Notes under the pieces: generated by a model
What the model was told of the DNA's origin: nothing
What the model saw: only the letters and a program-made list of their open reading frames with translations
The model's database searches: none
Assembly: GCF_012932495.1 (NCBI RefSeq)
Contig: NZ_JABCNG010000006.1
Coordinates: 62,001-126,000 of the forward strand
Source of the DNA: Novosphingobium sp. SG919
GTDB lineage: Bacteria > Pseudomonadota > Alphaproteobacteria > Sphingomonadales > Sphingomonadaceae
DNA length: 64,000 nucleotides
Direction of reading: 5' to 3'
In this document: positions 59,164 to 64,000 of the stretch, piece by piece
Layout of the letters: each line of letters opens with the position of its first letter
How positions within the stretch are numbered: position 1 is the stretch's first letter
Translations under genes and position numbers: made by a program

Positions 59164-60135
59164 ATGTCGGTTCGGATGGCATTGGCAAAACTGGCGGCCT
59201 GCGCAGCAGGTGGCGCGGTGCTGGGCGGCGGGGCGGTACACGTTTCCGAGGCGCCCTCTTCCGGTGAGATCCATCACGTCAAGCCGATCAAGATCAAGCA
59301 GGCCAAGCCGCGCCGCGTGGTGCACCGCGCCGCGCCCCGCGTGGTCCATCGCCAGCGCAAGATCGTGACCACCGCCACGACCAAGTCGTGCATTCCCGCC
59401 CAGCAATATGCCATGGCTCCGGTGCCCTACATGGCCCCCTTGCCGCCGCAGGCGCAAGGCGGCGGTGGCGGCGGGGTGCCGGTGGTAATCGGCGGCGGGC
59501 CGGTGGGCGGCTTTGGCGGCGGCTTCTTTGGCGGATTCTTCGGCGGCAGCGGCGGGGGCGGCGGCAGCGTGGTGGTTTCTTCCACCAGCACCGGCTCCAC
59601 CTCCACCTCGGGCGGCAGCACGTCCACCTCGGGCGGTTCGACCTCCACGTCTGGCGGGTCTACCTCGACTTCCAGCGGCAGCGTTTCCACCTCGAGCGGC
59701 AACGTCTCCACGTCGAGCGGTAGCGTCTCGACCTCGTCGGGCAACGTGAGCACGTCCTCGGGCAGCGTCAGCACCTCGTCCGGCAACGTTTCCACCAGTT
59801 CGTCGACATCCTCGGGCAACGTCTCCACCTCGTCCGGCAATGTCTCGACCAGTTCGTCCACGTCGACCTCGTCGGGGAACGTGTCGACCAGCTCGTCCAC
59901 GTCAACCAGCAGCAGCACCTCGTCTTCCACGTCGAGCTCGACCAGTTCGTCCACCTCCTCCAGCACGTCGAGCAGCACGTCCTCCTCGTCGAGCGGGACG
60001 ACATCGACCAGCAGCGGCACCACCAATGGCGGCACCGACGTGCCCGAGCCTTCGATGGTCCTGCTGTTTGGCACCGCCGCAGCGGCACTGGTGGCACGCC
60101 AGCGCTGGGGCCGGAGCCGCCGCAGGCCGGCTTGA
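59164..60135 (+). CDS. PEP-CTERM-sorted Ser/Thr-repeat protein
   Basis: The 323-residue protein has an N-terminal hydrophobic signal (MALAKLAACAAGGAVLGGGA), a basic Lys/Arg/His-rich stretch (about 40-66), a Gly-rich region (about 98-135), then about 135 residues of near-pure Ser/Thr with GNVSTSSG or STSTSGGS units (139-275). It ends in VPEPSMVLLFGTAAAALVARQRWGRSRRR, a classic PEP-CTERM: Pro-Glu-Pro, a hydrophobic helix and a basic tail. PEP-CTERM proteins are cut by exosortase and delivered to the outer surface or exopolysaccharide; the repeat is probably glycosylated. No exosortase gene is in the window. ATG 59164 is chosen; 59176 is possible. Confidence 0.9.
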   Translation: MSVRMALAKLAACAAGGAVLGGGAVHVSEAPSSGEIHHVKPIKIKQAKPRRVVHRAAPRVVHRQRKIVTTATTKSCIPAQQYAMAPVPYMAPLPPQAQGGGGGGVPVVIGGGPVGGFGGGFFGGFFGGSGGGGGSVVVSSTSTGSTSTSGGSTSTSGGSTSTSGGSTSTSSGSVSTSSGNVSTSSGSVSTSSGNVSTSSGSVSTSSGNVSTSSSTSSGNVSTSSGNVSTSSSTSTSSGNVSTSSSTSTSSSTSSSTSSSTSSSTSSSTSSSTSSSSSGTTSTSSGTTNGGTDVPEPSMVLLFGTAAAALVARQRWGRSRRRPA

Positions 60136-60173
60136 GCATCCACGGTCAAGCCCGGTCCTGACGGGCTCCACGG

Positions 60174-60205
60174 AAGGGGCGGTCTTCGGGGGGAGGCCGC
60201 CCCTT
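60174..60205 (+). terminator. Rho-independent terminator of PEP-CTERM gene
   Basis: The stem AAGGGGCGG/CCGCCCCTT with a 14-nt loop ends in TTTTT. It lies 39 nt past the gene. Confidence 0.85.
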
Positions 60206-60345
60206 TTTCGTGGGCTGCTTCGGCACAGACGCCCCTCCGTCAGCCGCTGCGCGCCTGCCACCTCCCCGCCAAGCGTGGAAGATCTTGATCCCCCCTGTCA
60301 CGCAGCGATGGGGTGGAGGGGCCGCCCCCTTCCCCGCACACGAAA

Positions 60346-60373
60346 AAGGGCGGCTCCGGAGGGAGCCGCCCTT
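60346..60373 (-). terminator. Rho-independent terminator of acnA
   Basis: A perfect 12-bp stem AAGGGCGGCTCC/GGAGCCGCCCTT with a 4-nt loop, followed on the minus strand by TTTTTCG, 30 nt past the acnA stop. Confidence 0.9.
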
Positions 60374-60402
60374 CTTGCGTCTGGCGGTGAAGCCGGTGGC
60401 GA

Positions 60403-63072
<2,670 letters not shown>

Positions 63073-63259
63073 GGCTAAGCGAAATCCTCCTGCCGTTGGC
63101 GAGGGACCGCAGGGGCAAAGAACCGGTGCCTTTGCCGGGGGCCACGCCCATGTCCGGGGGCACCGATGGCCGAGCGGGCCTCTCGTGAACGGCGCCGCGA
63201 TGCGCTGTTCGGGCCACCTCGTCAAGGGCGGGAAATCGCTAAATTTGCGCGATTTCGCT

Positions 63260-63274
63260 TATTGCGACGCAATA
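63260..63274. promoter_or_regulatory. Palindrome upstream of acnA
   Basis: TATTGCGACGCAATA is an inverted repeat (TATTGCG/CGCAATA) around one central base, 188 nt before the acnA start. It may be the operator of a TCA-cycle or iron regulator. I do not recognise the motif. Confidence 0.4.
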
Positions 63275-63523
63275 GCAGAAGTATTGTCTCATGCTGGGTG
63301 CAGTTGGTCGATTTGGGGTAGGTGTGGGTAAAACAGGCATCCGATCGGACAGACCCCGGCGCTGGACTGGCAGAGGGAAAGCCCGAGCGGTTGATCAGCA
63401 TTGTGGATGACTTATCCTGACAGGAGCAGGACCAGCCTGTCCCTACGCGCAGATGGGGGCGCGCGGGCAAATGCAAGCGGGATGCGGGTGTGGTTCCAAG
63501 GCAATTAGGGTTTTTTTGCACCT

Positions 63524-63587
63524 GGCACAGTAAATGTCACAGTGAATCCACCTGTCACATTAAATCAGTAAATTGGGCACAGTAAAT
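63524..63587 (+). repeat. Four direct repeats, GKCACAGTAAAT-type
   Basis: Four 12-bp units occur within 64 bp: GGCACAGTAAAT (63524), GTCACAGTGAAT (63536), GTCACATTAAAT (63554) and GGCACAGTAAAT (63576), differing at no more than three positions from each other. Spacings are 12, 18 and 22. A run of eight T residues (about 63510-63517) precedes. Such clustered short repeats occur at transposon ends or protein-binding arrays. Confidence 0.65.
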
Positions 63588-63776
63588 CGGAACGATGCCT
63601 TGCGGTGCTGCCAGATCGGTTTGCGGATCGTCTTTTGCGAGGCCGCCCGTTGATGTGGCGGCACGCACGTGGCCTTGGCCAGTCAACTGCATGTGAGACC
63701 GTGCATTTTTCCGAATATGCGATACCCGAGCTTAGAAAAAGGACTAATACCGAGTCAGCTAATAGGTTGCTCCCGA

Positions 63777-64000
63777 CTATACCCGGGTGATTGAGCCCCA
63801 GTCAGCGATGAAGCGATCCCCTTCGCGTGTTTTCACGATTCGTCCTGTGACAGTGTATCGCCTATGTTGCCGGAGCTGTTTTGCCTGCTTTTCATCCATG
63901 TTGCGTATGATGATCGACCGTATTTTCGGCTTCTTCCCGTCGATTACGAACCATCTCGCGTCGCGATAGACGAGGGGGAAGCGGGTCGGCGGGCCGTCTC
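63777..64000 (-). CDS. Partial gene of unknown function (C-terminal part, runs off window)
   Basis: On the minus strand a frame is open from the window end to TAG at 63777-63779, about 74 residues. It reads RFPLVYRDARWFVIDGKKPK (about 6-25), then IRNMDEKQAKQLRQHRR and a final VKTREGDRFIADWGSITRV. The mix of basic and hydrophobic residues looks coding. It has beta-strand character with a short helix, like an OB- or SH3-type small domain, but no family is recognised. Codons such as ATA and AAA are more frequent than in the neighbours, suggesting transfer. The start lies beyond 64000. Confidence 0.5.
   Translation of the reverse strand, partial: DGPPTRFPLVYRDARWFVIDGKKPKIRSIIIRNMDEKQAKQLRQHRRYTVTGRIVKTREGDRFIADWGSITRV

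Larger units (their letters stand above)
63073..63776. other. About 700-bp stretch without a convincing gene
   Basis: Short open frames here (for example 63222-63521 minus and 63605-63790 plus) lack family resemblance, a good start site or coding-like composition. The first ~200 nt should hold the acnA promoter. A 15-bp palindrome at 63260 and four short repeats at 63524-63587 are the only structures I see. Base composition becomes more AT-rich after about 63500. Confidence 0.6.

Noticed and set aside
59427..60149. Acidic 240-codon repeat protein on the minus strand
   Set aside because: It is the antisense of the Ser/Thr repeat. The plus-strand frame has a signal peptide, a PEP-CTERM and a terminator, and the minus frame has none.
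63524..63587. Replication-origin iterons
   Set aside because: Spacing is irregular, and there is no rep gene or DnaA-box cluster in the window.
63605..63790. 61-codon open frame on the plus strand
   Set aside because: No ribosome-binding site, no recognisable domain and overlap with the better minus-strand partial gene.

Overview
The window looks like chromosomal DNA of a high-GC alphaproteobacterium of the order Sphingomonadales, most likely Novosphingobium or Sphingobium. This is inferred from gene content, not from a marker-gene search. The signs are the ligJABC / ligK-ligU-ligI route for protocatechuate 4,5-cleavage, several large TonB-dependent receptors beside aromatic-catabolism genes, a GapR (DUF2312) gene, an alphaproteobacterial Fur box, and intergenic palindromes typical of sphingomonads.

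Region 1 (about 1-30.5 kb) is an accessory catabolic region. It holds a CoA ligase, an amidohydrolase and an SDR that together resemble the Cou/Phd side-chain route for hydroxycinnamates. It also holds two quinohemoprotein (PQQ plus heme c) dehydrogenases, two aldehyde dehydrogenases, a vanillyl-alcohol-oxidase-type flavoprotein with its own cytochrome c, several SnoaL/NTF2-like proteins, a DUF3237 protein, further SDR and NmrA enzymes, a dienelactone-hydrolase-like protein, a lignostilbene-dioxygenase/isoeugenol-monooxygenase-type carotenoid oxygenase, two TonB receptors and one MarR regulator. Many promoters carry one of two recurring palindromes: TTAGTATG-(spacer)-CTAAC (three full sites and one half-site) or CTAACAATTGTTAG-like (four sites). 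The scattered genes therefore look like one or two regulons. My reading is uptake and side-chain processing of lignin-derived phenylpropanoids or dimers to aromatic acids.

Region 2 (about 30.6-39 kb) is the protocatechuate 4,5-cleavage pathway in two divergent operons around a LysR regulator with two N-terminal HTH domains. The minus strand carries a DUF1932 dehydrogenase-like gene, ligJ, ligA, ligB and ligC. The plus strand carries ligK, ligU and ligI. Products of region 1 would drain through it to pyruvate and oxaloacetate.

Region 3 (about 39-46.6 kb) is surface and accessory: a repeat protein of unknown function, a catecholate-siderophore-type receptor with a Fur box, YjbQ, a thioesterase, a duplicated TbpB-like lipoprotein and a small conserved protein.

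Region 4 (46.7-63 kb) is housekeeping: ftsK, a TenI-like gene, yggS, a GAF-GGDEF diguanylate cyclase, pyruvate kinase, DUF1244, gapR, a CPBP protease, yebC, ruvC, a deaminase, ruvA, ruvB, a PEP-CTERM Ser/Thr-repeat protein and acnA. The last ~0.9 kb is AT-richer, has clustered short repeats and ends in a partial gene, possibly the edge of a mobile or acquired segment.

I saw no tRNA, rRNA, CRISPR array or complete insertion sequence.
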